DNA from: Salinarimonas sp046292825
GTDB lineage: Bacteria; Pseudomonadota; Alphaproteobacteria; Rhizobiales; Beijerinckiaceae
DNA: 64,000 nucleotides
Direction of reading: 5' to 3'
NCBI RefSeq assembly: GCF_046292825.1
Contig: NZ_JBKBQG010000001.1
Location: forward strand, 304,271-368,270
The notes under the pieces were generated by a model. The model searched no databases. It saw only the letters and a list, made by a program, of their open reading frames with translations, and had not been told where the DNA came from. A program made the translations under genes and the position numbers. Shown here one piece after another: positions 50,119 through 59,174 of the stretch (the stretch's first letter is position 1; each line of letters opens with the position of its first letter).

Positions 50119-50526
50119 ATGAAGATCGCCGCCCTCGCCCTCGCCGCCGCGCTCGCCGCTCCGCTCGCGCTCGCCGCGAGCGCCCCCGCGCAGGCCTCCG
50201 GCTCCGTCTCGGTGCGGATCGCGCCCGGCAATGCCGAGCAGGATCGCGCCCTGCGCGCCGGGCTCGCGATCTACGGGATCGTGCGGGACGTCCAGTCGCG
50301 CGGCCACATCCATCAGCGCGGTCGCGACAACAATGCGGGGCTTCGCCAGGCGGGCCAGGGCCATCGCGGCATCGTCCACCAGGAGGGGCGCGGCCATCAC
50401 GGCACGCTCTCCCAGGAGGGCGAGGGCCATGCCTTCGGCCTCTTCCAGTTCGGCCGCAACACCCGCGCGGAGGTCGAGCAGACCGGCCGCGGCGGCTCGG
50501 GGCTGATGTTCCAGTTCGGCTTCTGA
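50119..50526 (+). CDS. Second curlin-repeat protein (CsgB/CsgA-like)
   Basis: The 135-residue protein has a signal peptide (~1-27, cleaved near AQASGS). A ~35-residue spacer follows, then four curlin-type repeats rich in His, Gln and Gly (HIHQRGRDNNAGLRQAG, GIVHQEGRGHHGTLSQEG, FGLFQFGRNTRAEVEQTG). It ends SGLMFQFGF, with a terminal FQFGF similar to the first protein's QFGW style. Two unequal curlin proteins flanking a CsgH suggest a fibre subunit and a nucleator. ATG 50119 has an AGGAGAC site. It converges directly on the agmatinase-family gene; the two stop codons abut. Confidence 0.88.
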   Translation: MKIAALALAAALAAPLALAASAPAQASGSVSVRIAPGNAEQDRALRAGLAIYGIVRDVQSRGHIHQRGRDNNAGLRQAGQGHRGIVHQEGRGHHGTLSQEGEGHAFGLFQFGRNTRAEVEQTGRGGSGLMFQFGF

Positions 50527-51411
50527 TCAGCCCCGGTCGCGCTCGGCGAGCATCGTTAGATAGGTGAGCGTGACCGTCGCCCCCGCGATCGCGGTGAGCT
50601 CGGCATGGTCGTAGGCCGGGGCGACCTCGACGAGGTCCATGCCGCGCCAATCGAGCCCGGCGATCCCGCGCAGGATGCGCAGAGCCTCGCGCGAGGAGAG
50701 CCCGCCGATCACCGGCGTCCCCGTGCCGGGCGCGTGGGCGGGGTCGAGGCAGTCGATGTCGAAGGAGAGATAGGCCGCCCCCGTGCCGACCGTCTCCCGG
50801 ACGGCGGCGATCGTGCCCGCGATGCCGAGCGCGTCGATCTCCTCCATGCCGATGACGCGCAATCCGCAGGTCGCCGGCGCCCGCGTGCGGATGCCGATCT
50901 GCACCGAGCGCGCGGCGTCGATCACCCCCTCCGCCACGGCGCGGGTGACGAAGGTGCCGTGATCGACCCGCGAGCCGTCGTCGGCCCAGGTGTCCTGGTG
51001 AGCGTCGAATTGGACGAGGGCGAGCGGCCCGTGCTTTTGCGCATGCGCGCGCAGGATCGGCAGGGTGATCGAATGATCGCCGCCGAGCGTCACGCAATGC
51101 GCGCCCGCCGCGACGAGCCCCCGCACCCGCGCCTCGATCGCCGCCATGTTGGTCTCGGCGCGCCCGAAATCGATCTTCACGTCGCCGTGGTCGCGCATGT
51201 CGATCTCGCCCGGCGGCACGCTGAACGGGTAGAGCGGATCGAGCAGGAGATGCGCGCAGGCCGCCCGGATCGCGCCCGGCCCGAGCCGCGTGCCCGTCCG
51301 CAGGCTGGTCGCCGCGTCGAAGGGCACGCCGAGGATCGCGAACCGCCCCGGCGCGTCGTCCTCGCCCATGGGCGCGTTCATGAAGGTCGGCGTCGAGAAG
51401 AAGGTCGGCAT
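50527..51411 (-). CDS. speB: Agmatinase/arginase-family ureohydrolase
   Basis: The enzyme hydrolyses agmatine or a related guanidino compound to urea and an amine using two Mn ions. The 294-residue protein has metal-ligand motifs GGDHSITLP, FDAHQDTW with VDHGT, and SFDIDCLDPAHAPGTGTPVI. The C-terminal DLVEVAPAYDHAELTAIAGA is typical of SpeB. Substrate specificity (agmatine versus guanidinobutyrate or guanidinopropionate) cannot be decided from sequence. Two in-frame starts exist (51450 and 51411); ATG 51411 (MPTFFSTP) fits the family. No other polyamine gene is adjacent. Confidence 0.9.
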   Translation of the reverse strand: MPTFFSTPTFMNAPMGEDDAPGRFAILGVPFDAATSLRTGTRLGPGAIRAACAHLLLDPLYPFSVPPGEIDMRDHGDVKIDFGRAETNMAAIEARVRGLVAAGAHCVTLGGDHSITLPILRAHAQKHGPLALVQFDAHQDTWADDGSRVDHGTFVTRAVAEGVIDAARSVQIGIRTRAPATCGLRVIGMEEIDALGIAGTIAAVRETVGTGAAYLSFDIDCLDPAHAPGTGTPVIGGLSSREALRILRGIAGLDWRGMDLVEVAPAYDHAELTAIAGATVTLTYLTMLAERDRG

Positions 51412-51550
51412 GGCGGGCTCGCGGGCGGTTCTCGGAAGTGGAGGGCTCATAGCAGCGCAACGCGGCGGGTGTCATCCCTCTGCGTAGGGGTAGAGAGTGC
51501 ACACATCGCTGTTTCTGCATGTGATCGATGTCGACGAAGGCCGCTCTTGT

Positions 51551-51688
51551 CCTTCCCCCTTGGGGGAAGGTGGCTCCGGGCGTTAGCCCGGAGACGGATG
51601 GGGGTCGCGCAGGAGGCACCGTTACGCCAGGTTCTACACGACCCCCACCCCAGAGGAGTCCCAATGCCCTCCCCCAATGGGGAGGGGA
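51551..51688. repeat. Family C-related repeat (divergent)
   Basis: CCTTCCCCCTTGGGGGAAGG at the left is matched by CCCTCCCCCAATGGGGAGGG at the right. Inside, GGATGGGGGTCG pairs with CGACCCCCACCCC and a GGGCGTTAGCCC hairpin is present. It lies in the 509-bp gap between the ureohydrolase and CtaG-like genes. A partial arm CCCCGTAGGGGAGGG follows at about 51762. Confidence 0.75.
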
Positions 51689-51788
51689 GACCGTCGAGCC
51701 CTTCGCAAACGGCGAGATCTCCAAGGAAACCGATCGGAAGAGGTGTGTGAATCTCGTAGCCCCGTAGGGGAGGGACGGGCGCGCGCAT

Positions 51789-51934
51789 TCCTCCCCGTAG
51801 GGGAGGGTGGCCCCTGGAGCGGAGCGACAGGGGTCGGGTGGGGCCCGACGCTTGAAGAACAATCACCACCCCGGGCCCCACCCGGCCTTTCTCGGCTTCG
51901 CCTCGAAAGTCCACCCTCCCCTACGGGGAGGGAT
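51789..51934. repeat. Family C palindromic repeat, copy 3 (overlaps a gene 3' end)
   Basis: It runs from TCCTCCCCGTAGGGGAGGGT to ACCCTCCCCTACGGGGAGGG, with inner GGTCGGGTGGGGCCCGACG and GGGCCCCACCCGGCC. The right arm, read on the minus strand, supplies the last codons and TAG stop of the CtaG-like gene. Confidence 0.88.
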
Positions 51935-52580
51935 CCTCCCCGTCCCCCAAGATCCGCGCGACCAGCACCACCCCGCCCACCAGATACACCAACCCCGCCG
52001 CCAGCATCATCACCCCGCCGATCTCCTGGTCGGCGAGGCCGAGGCAGGCTTCGTAGAGGGGGCGCGGGGCGAGCGCGAGGAGGGCGCCGAGCAGCGTCAT
52101 GTGCATCGCGGTGAACAGGAGCGCGCCGATGCCGAGCGCCGCGCGCGCGCCCCGCTCCCGCCCCCGCCCGCCGAAGGCCGAGAGCCAGAGAGCGACGCCG
52201 ACCGAGAGGAAGGCGAGCTGCTCGATCATGGCCCATGTCGGCTCGAGCCGCTTCATGTCGTGCACCGCCGGCACGTGCGCGCCCCAGACGACCGCGAATT
52301 CGGCGAAGGCGGCGAGCACGGGGAAGGCGAGCACGCCCGCCCCGGTCTGCAAGCTCCGCGCCGTCGGGTCGAGCCGCGAGCCGGCGATGGCGAGCGCGAT
52401 CAGGGGTGCGGCGATCGCGACGACGGCTAGGTGCATCGTCATGTGCGCGGCAAAGCGCGTCATCGCGAGCGCCGGCAGCGGCCCCGCCCAGGCGAGCGCG
52501 AGCACGACGATGCCCGCCGCGAGCATCGTCGCGCGTGCGGGCGACAGGCGGAAGACGGCGATCGTGCGGGCGCTGATCAT
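51921..52580 (-). CDS. ctaG: Cytochrome c oxidase assembly factor, CtaG/caa3 type
   Basis: The 219-residue membrane protein has about six or seven helices. The caa3_CtaG family is suggested by the histidine-bearing helix MTRFAAHMTMHLAVVAIAAP, WGAHVPAVHDMKRLEPTWAM, EQLAFLSVGVALWLSAFGG, FTAMHMTLLGALLALAPRPL and the terminal DQEIGGVMMLAAGLVYLVGG. Such proteins aid copper-centre assembly of terminal oxidases. ATG 52580 (MISARTI) precedes the first helix. No oxidase genes are nearby. The C-terminus (Glu-Asp-Pro-Ser-Pro-stop) is encoded by a family C repeat rather than by gene-specific sequence. Confidence 0.83.
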   Translation of the reverse strand: MISARTIAVFRLSPARATMLAAGIVVLALAWAGPLPALAMTRFAAHMTMHLAVVAIAAPLIALAIAGSRLDPTARSLQTGAGVLAFPVLAAFAEFAVVWGAHVPAVHDMKRLEPTWAMIEQLAFLSVGVALWLSAFGGRGRERGARAALGIGALLFTAMHMTLLGALLALAPRPLYEACLGLADQEIGGVMMLAAGLVYLVGGVVLVARILGDGEDPSP

Positions 52581-52708
52581 GGCGAGACGACGCGCGCGCG
52601 GGCGAGAGCGTTCCCGACAGCGCGCGCTCCAACCCTGCGGCAACCTTTCCCATCCCTGATCCGTTGGCCCCCGGGGCGACGCGTGGCGAGCGGCCGAGGG
52701 GAGCGATC

Positions 52709-53809
52709 ATGGCCTCGAGCGAGGACATCGACGGGCGCACGCGCGAGCGTGCAGGCGGGCGATCGCCGATGCCGCGCACGGCGATCGTGATCGCGATCGT
52801 CGCGGTCGCGCTCCTCGTCTACGTGCTCGGCGACGTCCTCCTCGCCGTCTTCGCCGCGATTCTGCTCGCGGTCGCGCTCGACGCGCTCGCCGGGCTCCTC
52901 GTCGAGCGCACGCCCATGGGGCGCGGGCTCGCGCTGACCATCGTCTGTATCCTCCTCCTCGCGCTCCTCGCCGGCGCCTTCGCCTTCATGATCCCGGCCG
53001 CGATCCAGCAGATCTCCGACCTGTGGGATCGGCTCGTCGAGCTGATCGAGGCCGGCATCGACGAGCTGCGCCGCTTCCCCGCGCTCGCGGAGATGATGGA
53101 GAACGCCGATCCGATGGAGGCCGCGCCGACGCCGGGCACGATCGCGGGGCAGGCCTTCAACCTCGTCTCGGCGCTCGCGAGCGGGCTCGCGGCGACGATC
53201 ATCGTGATCGCGATCGCGCTCTTCATGGCGGCGAGCCCGAACACCTATATCCGCGGCACGGTGCGGCTCGTGCCCTTCTCCTGGCGCGCGCGCGTCGCGG
53301 AGACGATCGCGGCCTCGGGCTGGGTGCTGCGCTGGTGGCTGATCGGCCAGCTCGTCTCGATGGTGGTGCTCGGCGTCTCGACCGGGATCGGGCTCTATCT
53401 CTTCGGCATCGAATTGTGGCTCGGCCTCGCGCTCCTGACGGCGCTCCTCACCTTCATCCCCTTCCTCGGCCCCTGGATCGCGGGCGTGCCGATCGTGCTC
53501 ATCGCCTTCGCGGAGGGGATCGGCACCGGGATCGGGGTGACGATCTTCTACGTCGTCCTCCAGAACATCGAGGGCTCGTTCCTCGTGCCCTACATCCAGC
53601 AGCGGGCGGTGCACCTGCCCGCGGCTCTGATGATCGCCGCGCAGATCGCGCTCGGCACCCTGTTCGGCATCGCCGGCCTGATCCTCGCGGCGCCGCTCAT
53701 GGCGGTCGTGCTCGTGGGCGTGAACATCCTCTATGTCGAAGGCGTTCTCGGCGACCGCCGCGCCACCCCCGACCGCCGGATCGCGCCGCCGCCGGAGGCG
53801 ATGCCGTAG
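52709..53809 (+). CDS. AI-2E family transporter (PerM/TqsA-like)
   Basis: The 366-residue polytopic protein has about eight membrane segments. A soluble region after the first pairs (IQQISDLWDRLVELIEAGID) is typical. The family core is FGIELWLGLALLTALLTFIP then FLGPWIAGVPIVLIAFAEG, and VVLQNIEGSFLVPYIQQRAV, HLPAALMIAAQIALGTLFGI, AGLILAAPLMAVV. Members move autoinducer-2 or act as sodium/proton antiporters, so the substrate is open. ATG 52709 has a GGGGAG site; an earlier start at 52664 is less likely. It is divergent from the CtaG-like gene. Confidence 0.9.
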   Translation: MASSEDIDGRTRERAGGRSPMPRTAIVIAIVAVALLVYVLGDVLLAVFAAILLAVALDALAGLLVERTPMGRGLALTIVCILLLALLAGAFAFMIPAAIQQISDLWDRLVELIEAGIDELRRFPALAEMMENADPMEAAPTPGTIAGQAFNLVSALASGLAATIIVIAIALFMAASPNTYIRGTVRLVPFSWRARVAETIAASGWVLRWWLIGQLVSMVVLGVSTGIGLYLFGIELWLGLALLTALLTFIPFLGPWIAGVPIVLIAFAEGIGTGIGVTIFYVVLQNIEGSFLVPYIQQRAVHLPAALMIAAQIALGTLFGIAGLILAAPLMAVVLVGVNILYVEGVLGDRRATPDRRIAPPPEAMP

Positions 53810-53924
53810 CGACGCAGTGTGTCGTCGCGCGGTTGCGTAGCGCACGCGCGCAACCTGCGCGTTTAAACTCTTCACGTGTATGTTGTCAGACCTCCCCGAT
53901 AAGTTGCGTCAATCGGGGACGATC

Positions 53925-56900
53925 ATGCCTTTGGCGGAAGAAGCGCTCGCGGACATCGTCCGCGAATTGGCGACGCGCCCGCGTCACGAGAAGGTCCGCA
54001 GCCTCCTGCTCCAGCTCCTCTCCCAGGGGCTCGGCGCGCGCTCCGACCAGATCCTCTTCGAGCAGACCATCGGCGACGAGGTCGTGCGCGAGGTGCGCGC
54101 GGGGCGGATCGATGCGCTGCTCGGGCGCACGCTCTTCGAGATCAAGACCGATCTGCGCCGCGAGGGGCGCGCGGCCGAGGCGCAGCTCGCGCGCTATCTC
54201 GCCGAGCGCGAGGGATCGCAGGGCGCGCGCTACGTCGGCGTCGCGACGGACGGCGCCGCCTTCGTCGCCTACGAGTTGCGCGACGGCACCCTCGCCGAAC
54301 TCTCCCGCACGAGCGCGCGGCCGGCCGAGCCGCGCGCGCTCCTCGCCTGGCTCGAGGGCGTCGTCGCGGTGCAGGACCGCATCCGGCCCGATGCGCTCGC
54401 GATCACGAGCGAGCTCGGCCGCGAGAGCGCCGCCTTCGCCCGCAGCCTCGCGCTGCTCGAGCGCGCCTTCGCGTCGCTCGCCGACCACCCGGAGACGCAG
54501 CTCAAGCGCCAGCTCTGGGAGCGCCACCTCGCCCATGTCTACGGCCGCGCGGTGGACGACCGCCTCCTGTGGCTGCAGCACACCTATCTCGTGGTCGTCG
54601 CCAAGGCGATCGCGGCCGGCGTGATGCGCCCCGATCTGCCGCCGCCGGAGCCCGCCCGCCTCCTGTCGGGCGCCGCCTTCACCGATGTCGGCGTGTCCGG
54701 CGCGGTGGAGGACGACCTGTTCGGCTGGATTCTGGATGCGCCCGACGGGCCGGATCTCGTCCGCCGGCTCGCGGAGCACGTGTATCGTTTCGATCTCGGC
54801 GACGTCGACGTCGACCTCCTGAAGGTGCTCTACGAGGCCCTCGTCGATCCCGCCCAGCGCCACGAGCTCGGCGAGTACTACACTCCCGATTGGCTCGCCT
54901 TTCGCGTGGTGCGCGAGGCGCTGCGCGATCCCGCCAACGAGCGCGTGCTCGATCCGTCCTGCGGCTCGGGGTCCTTCCTCTTCCACGCGATCCGCGCCAA
55001 GACGCAGGCCCTTCGCGCAGCGGATGTGCCGGAGGGGGAGATCGCGCGGCGCGCCTGCGACGGGGTCAGCGGCATCGACGTGCATCCCGTGGCCGTGATC
55101 TTCGCGCGCGTCACCGTGCTCCTCGCGCTCGGGAAGGCGCTGCGCACCCGCGAGGGGCGAATCTCGGTGCCGGTCTATCTCGGCGACGCGCTGCAATGGA
55201 ACGTGCGGCGCGATCTCGACGGCGATCTCGTCGTGGACGTGCCGCCCGATCCGCGCGAGCCCGCCCGCGCCCGGCGCAACGCCCGGCAATCCTTGCGCTT
55301 TCCATTGGGCCTGTGCGCGCGGCCGGCTCTGTTCGACCAGGTTCTCGCCGCCATGCAGAGGGCGGCGGAGGCCGGGCGGACGGGGGAGTTCGCCCGCTTC
55401 CTCGAGCGCTCGCAGGTCGATGCGCGCGACCAGCCGACGCTGCGCGGCACCTGCGAGACGCTGCGGCGGCTGTGCGAGACGCGCCGCGACCACGTCTGGA
55501 CCTTCGTCGCGCGCAATCTCAGCCGCCCCGTCACGCTCTCGGACGGCGGGCGCGTCGACGTCATCGTCGGCAACCCGCCTTGGGTTGTCCTACCGCTTCA
55601 TGGCGCGCGACATGCAGCGCCGCTTCGCCGAAAGCGCGCGGGCGCTCGCCGTCTCGGTCGGCGAGGGCGAGGCGCGGCTCGTCACGCAGACGGATCTCTC
55701 GGGCCTGTTCTTCGCGCGCGCCTGCGAGCTCTACCTGCGGGTGGGCGGGCGCATCGCCATGGTGATGCCGCTCGCGGCGATGACGCGCGGCCAGTTCCGC
55801 GCCTTCCGCACCGGCGCCTTCCACGGCGCGCCGGTCGCCTTCGCCGAGGCCTGGGTGCTCGACAACCAGGATATCTCCCCCGTCTTCCGCGTGCCGACCT
55901 GCGTCCTCTTCGCCCGCCGCACGCAAGCGCTCGCGACGGCTCTGCCGGACCGCGCGACGTGGTTCTACGGCCGGTTGCCGCACAAGGACGCGCCGGAGGA
56001 GGTGGCGCGCGATCGGGTGGAGATGCGGGAGGGGCCGGCGCCGGCGCGAGCGGTCTACGACGCGCGTTCGCCCTATCGCGATCGCTTCCGCCAGGGCGCG
56101 ACGCTCGTCCCGCGCGCGCTTCTCTTGGTGCGCCGCGTCGACGGCGGACGCCTCGGCTACGACGCCGCCGCCCCGCTGGTGCGCTCCCGCCGCTCCGCGC
56201 AGGAAAAGGCGCCCTGGAAGGACCTCCCCGATTTCGAGGGCGCGATCGAGGCCGCCTTCCTGCGCCCGGTCTTCCTCGGCGAATCGATCGCGCCATTCCG
56301 CGTGCTCGGCGCGAGCGAGGCCATCGTTCCGGTCCTGCCCGAGGGAGACATGCTCGACGCGCGGCAGGCGGAGGCGCGGGGGCTGCCGGCGCTCGCCGCC
56401 TGGCTCGCGCATTGCGACGCGCTCTGGACGCGGCACGGCAACGGCCGCACGTGCTTCACGCGCAATCTCGACCATTTCGGCAAGCTCGCGGGGCAGTTTC
56501 CGCTGCGCCCGCTGCGCGTGGTGTTCGCCGGCTCCGGCTCGCGCCCGGCGGCGGCGCTCGTGGAGGACGCCGAAGCGGTCGTCGAGCACGCGCTGTACTG
56601 GGCGGCCGTCGCCTCACGCGAGGAGGGGCTCTACCTCCTCGCGATCCTCAACAGCGAGACCGCGCGGGCGCGCGTCGCGCATCTCCAGGCGCGCGGCGAG
56701 CAGGGGGCGCGGCATTTCGACAAGCTGATGTTCACCCTTCCCATCCCCGCCTTCGACCCCCGCGACCCGCTCCACGCCCACCTCGTCGCCCTCGCGACGC
56801 GCGCGCGAACCGTCGCCGACGCCGTCGAGCTCGCCCCCGCCACCCCCTTCGTCCGCGCCCGAGGCCAGATCCGCGAGGCGCTCGCCGCCGACGGCATCGC

Positions 56901-56982
56901 CGCGGCGATCGACCGCTCCGTCGCGCAACTCCTCGACGGTGCGGAGGCGGAGGCTGCGGCGATGGTGGCGGAGGAGGTTTGA
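53925..56982 (+). pseudogene. Type IIG restriction-modification enzyme (nuclease-methyltransferase fusion) interrupted by a frameshift
   Basis: Two reading frames together make about 1,018 residues. Frame 1 (from ATG 53925, GGGGA site; alternative ATG 53880) contains a PD-(D/E)xK nuclease core (D63...E72-I-K74 in RIDALLGRTLFEIKTDL), a helical connector, GEYYTPDWLAFRVV, methyltransferase motif I DPSCGSGSF (from D343) and motif IV GNPPW. Directly after NPPWV the frame is lost at about 55587. The +1 frame continues with SYRFMARDMQRRFAESARAL, LYLRVGGRIAMVMPLAAMTR, and a C-terminal target-recognition region to 56982. One extra base near 55584-55590 explains both frames. This is a real inactivating mutation or a sequencing error. 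Confidence 0.87.
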
Positions 56983-57008
56983 GGGTTCGGGGGGGCGTCT
57001 CTCGCGGC

Positions 57009-57046
57009 TGTCATCCCGGATCGCTTTCGGCGTCGCGGATGGCAGG
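57009..57046. repeat. Fragment of a family A repeat arm
   Basis: TGTCATCCCGGATCGCTTTC followed by GGCGTCGCGGATGGCA resembles one degenerate hairpin end of family A (as at 47926-48109) without the rest of the element. It lies just after the restriction-modification gene. Confidence 0.5.
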
Positions 57047-57061
57047 CGTCAGGCGCATTCT

Positions 57062-57251
57062 GTGTCATCCCCGGCCGGAGCACGCGTAGCGTGCGCAGGG
57101 AAAGGGGACCCAGCACGAGACCTGCGCCGAAGGCGCTCCTGTTGCCGCCGACCAGGCGGCTTGTCGCCGCCGCGATAGCGTGCTCCGCACACGTTCTTGC
57201 GCTGGGTCCCCTTTCCCTGCGCGCCTTCGGCGCTCCGGCCGGGGATGACAC
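57062..57251. repeat. Family B palindromic repeat, copy 3
   Basis: The arms are GTGTCATCCCCGGCCGGAGC and GCTCCGGCCGGGGATGACAC, with inner AAAGGGGACCCAGC and GCTGGGTCCCCTTT and a GCCGACCAGGCGGC segment. It fills the gap between the restriction-modification gene and the ribbon-helix-helix gene (354 bp without a gene). Confidence 0.88.
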
Positions 57252-57336
57252 CCCTGGAGCACTCACGCTGCGAGGACCCTTGTCGCCGTCGGCGCGATCC
57301 ACTTCATGACAGCGCCCCCGTGCGCAACTCGACCTC

Positions 57337-57549
57337 TCAGCGCCCCTCCCCGCCGATCAGCCCGCGCTCGCGCAGCCAGTCCGAGACGATCCGCCGGATC
57401 AGGGCCGAGCGCGACGGGCGATCGGGCTCGAGCCGCGCGGCCCGATCGAGCCCCTCGCGCATCTCCGCCGAGAGCCGGATCGCCGTCACCGGGTCCTGCC
57501 CGGTCGCGGGCCGCCCGCGTTTTTTGCGTACTACGTTATCACTTGACAT
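57337..57549 (-). CDS. Small ribbon-helix-helix protein with AT-hook-like motif
   Basis: The 70-residue protein has a basic KKRGRPATG motif (about residues 8-16), like an AT-hook. A ribbon-helix-helix pattern follows (TAIRLSAEMREGLDRAARLE, RSALIRRIVSDWLRERG). RHH proteins are DNA-binding dimers, often antitoxins or repressors. ATG 57549 (MSSDNVV) is preferred; the frame opens at 57669. No toxin gene is adjacent. It is divergent from the orphan ABC ATPase, with 118 bp between starts, which it may regulate; that is inference. Confidence 0.75.
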   Translation of the reverse strand: MSSDNVVRKKRGRPATGQDPVTAIRLSAEMREGLDRAARLEPDRPSRSALIRRIVSDWLRERGLIGGEGR

Positions 57550-57667
57550 CCGGACGTCTCCCGCTCGTTGGCCGATCGAGGGAACAAGGCAAAGCGGTTC
57601 CCCCCCACCCGTGACAAACGCCCCCCGATGGCGCACATAACACCCGTCACCAAGCGTCACGGATGTC

Positions 57668-58801
57668 ATGGCGAGCGTCGGAGAGATATCACAGGGGATC
57701 GGGGGGCGGTTCGGGCTCGGGCGGTTCGGGCCGCGGGGGACGGCGGGGGCGTCGATCCCGGCGCAGGTCGCCTTCGAGAACGTCGTCGTCGATTACGGCG
57801 TCACGCGCGCGCTCGACGGGCTCGACCTCGTCATCGAGCCGGGGGAGCTCGTCTGCCTGCTCGGCGCCTCGGGCTGCGGCAAGACGACGCTGTTGCGGGT
57901 CGCGGCGGGGATCGAGCGGCCGAGCGCCGGGCGCGTCCTCCTCGACGGGCGGGTGGCGAGCGGCGAGGAGCGCTTCACGCCGCCCGAGAGCCGCGGCGTC
58001 GGCCTGATGTTCCAGGATTACGCGCTGTTTCCCCATATGAGCATTCTCGACAACGTGCTCTTCGGCCTGCGCGGCATCCCCAAGGCCGACGCGATCGCCT
58101 CGGCGCGGCGCGCGCTCTCGCGCGTGGGTCTCGAGCGCCTCCTCGACGAATATCCGAGCGTGCTCTCGGGCGGCGAGCAGCAGCGCGTGGCGCTCGCCCG
58201 CGCCATTGCGCCGCGGCCCGGCGTGCTCCTGATGGACGAGCCCTTCTCGAACCTCGATCGGCGGCTGCGCGACACGATCCGCGAGGAGACGGTCGCGATC
58301 CTGCGGGAGACCGGCGCGACGACGCTCGTCGTCACCCACGATCCCGAGGAGGCGATGCGCATCGCCGATCGGATCGTGCTGATGCGCGCGGGCCGCATCG
58401 TGCAGCACGGGCCGGCGGAGGCGATCTACCGCCGCCCGGCCGACCTGTTCGCCGCCCGTTTCTTCTGCGATTTCAACGAGGTGGAGGGCACCGTCCGGCG
58501 CGGGCGGGTGGAGACGCCCCTCGGCATCTTCCCCGCGCCCGATCTCGCCGAGGGCGACGGCGCCATCGTCTGCGTGCGGCCGCAGGCGATCCGGCTGCGC
58601 GCGCCGGGCTTCTGCCTGCCGGGACGCGTCGTCGCACGCCGATTCCTCGGAGAGGTCGACCTCGTGCACATAGCCGTGCAAGGATTGGACGCGCCGATCC
58701 AGGCGCGGGTGCGCGACGGCTGGCGTCCCGACGAGGGTCAGGACGTGGGCGTCGACGTGGACCCCGCGGAAGTTCTTGTTTTCGCCACGGGTCGTCACTA
58801 G
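57668..58801 (+). CDS. Orphan ABC transporter ATP-binding protein, FbpC/PotA-like
   Basis: The 377-residue ATPase has an N-terminal Gly-rich extension (~1-30). Walker A is GASGCGKTTLLRVAAGIE; the Q-loop FQDYALFPHMSILDNVLFGL, signature LSGGEQQRVALARAI, Walker B LLMDEPFSNLD and H-loop THDPEEAMRIADRIVLM are all intact. A C-terminal TOBE-like domain (~245-375) includes FFCDFNEVEGTVRRGRVETP and IVCVRPQAIRLRAPG. These features match iron(III)/polyamine/sulfate importer ATPases. No permease or binding protein gene is in the window around it; tatA follows 60 bp downstream. Confidence 0.88.
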   Translation: MASVGEISQGIGGRFGLGRFGPRGTAGASIPAQVAFENVVVDYGVTRALDGLDLVIEPGELVCLLGASGCGKTTLLRVAAGIERPSAGRVLLDGRVASGEERFTPPESRGVGLMFQDYALFPHMSILDNVLFGLRGIPKADAIASARRALSRVGLERLLDEYPSVLSGGEQQRVALARAIAPRPGVLLMDEPFSNLDRRLRDTIREETVAILRETGATTLVVTHDPEEAMRIADRIVLMRAGRIVQHGPAEAIYRRPADLFAARFFCDFNEVEGTVRRGRVETPLGIFPAPDLAEGDGAIVCVRPQAIRLRAPGFCLPGRVVARRFLGEVDLVHIAVQGLDAPIQARVRDGWRPDEGQDVGVDVDPAEVLVFATGRH

Positions 58802-58861
58802 GTTGGCGGCCTGTCGGAAGTGTCAGTCCGGCCCTCGCGGGCCGGCGAGGAGGGGAATGAT

Positions 58862-59113
58862 ATGGGCGCGACCAGCATCTGGCATTGGATCGTCGTCGGC
58901 TTGATCGTCGTGCTGCTCTTCGGGCGCGGCAAGATCTCCGAGATGATGGGCGACGTCGCCAAGGGCATCAAGGCCTTCAAGAAGGGCATGTCCGAGGACG
59001 AGGCCCAGGCCGCTCAGGCCCCCGCCGCCAACGAGCAGCCCCGCGTCATCGAGCATCAGGCGACCCAGACCACCGCTCCCGAGGCCACTCAGAACGCCAA
59101 CAAGGCGAGCTGA
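58862..59113 (+). CDS. tatA: Twin-arginine translocase subunit TatA
   Basis: The pore-forming subunit of the Tat system, which exports folded proteins. The 83-residue protein has one N-terminal membrane helix (IWHWIVVGLIVVLLF), the FGRGKI hinge, an amphipathic helix (ISEMMGDVAKGIKAFKKGM) and a disordered acidic/Gln-rich tail. ATG 58862 has a GGAGGGGA ribosome-binding site; another ATG 4 bases upstream is out of frame. First gene of tatABC. Confidence 0.95.
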   Translation: MGATSIWHWIVVGLIVVLLFGRGKISEMMGDVAKGIKAFKKGMSEDEAQAAQAPAANEQPRVIEHQATQTTAPEATQNANKAS

Positions 59114-59174
59114 GTTCCCGAGCATCGCGGCCTGAGGGCCGCGCGGTCGAGGCGCCATCCGAGGCGGGCGAGCC

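Noticed and set aside
57611..57641. Promoter GTGACA...CATAAC before the orphan ABC ATPase
   Set aside because: The spacing is 19 bp and both boxes are imperfect, so the match is too weak to list as a feature.
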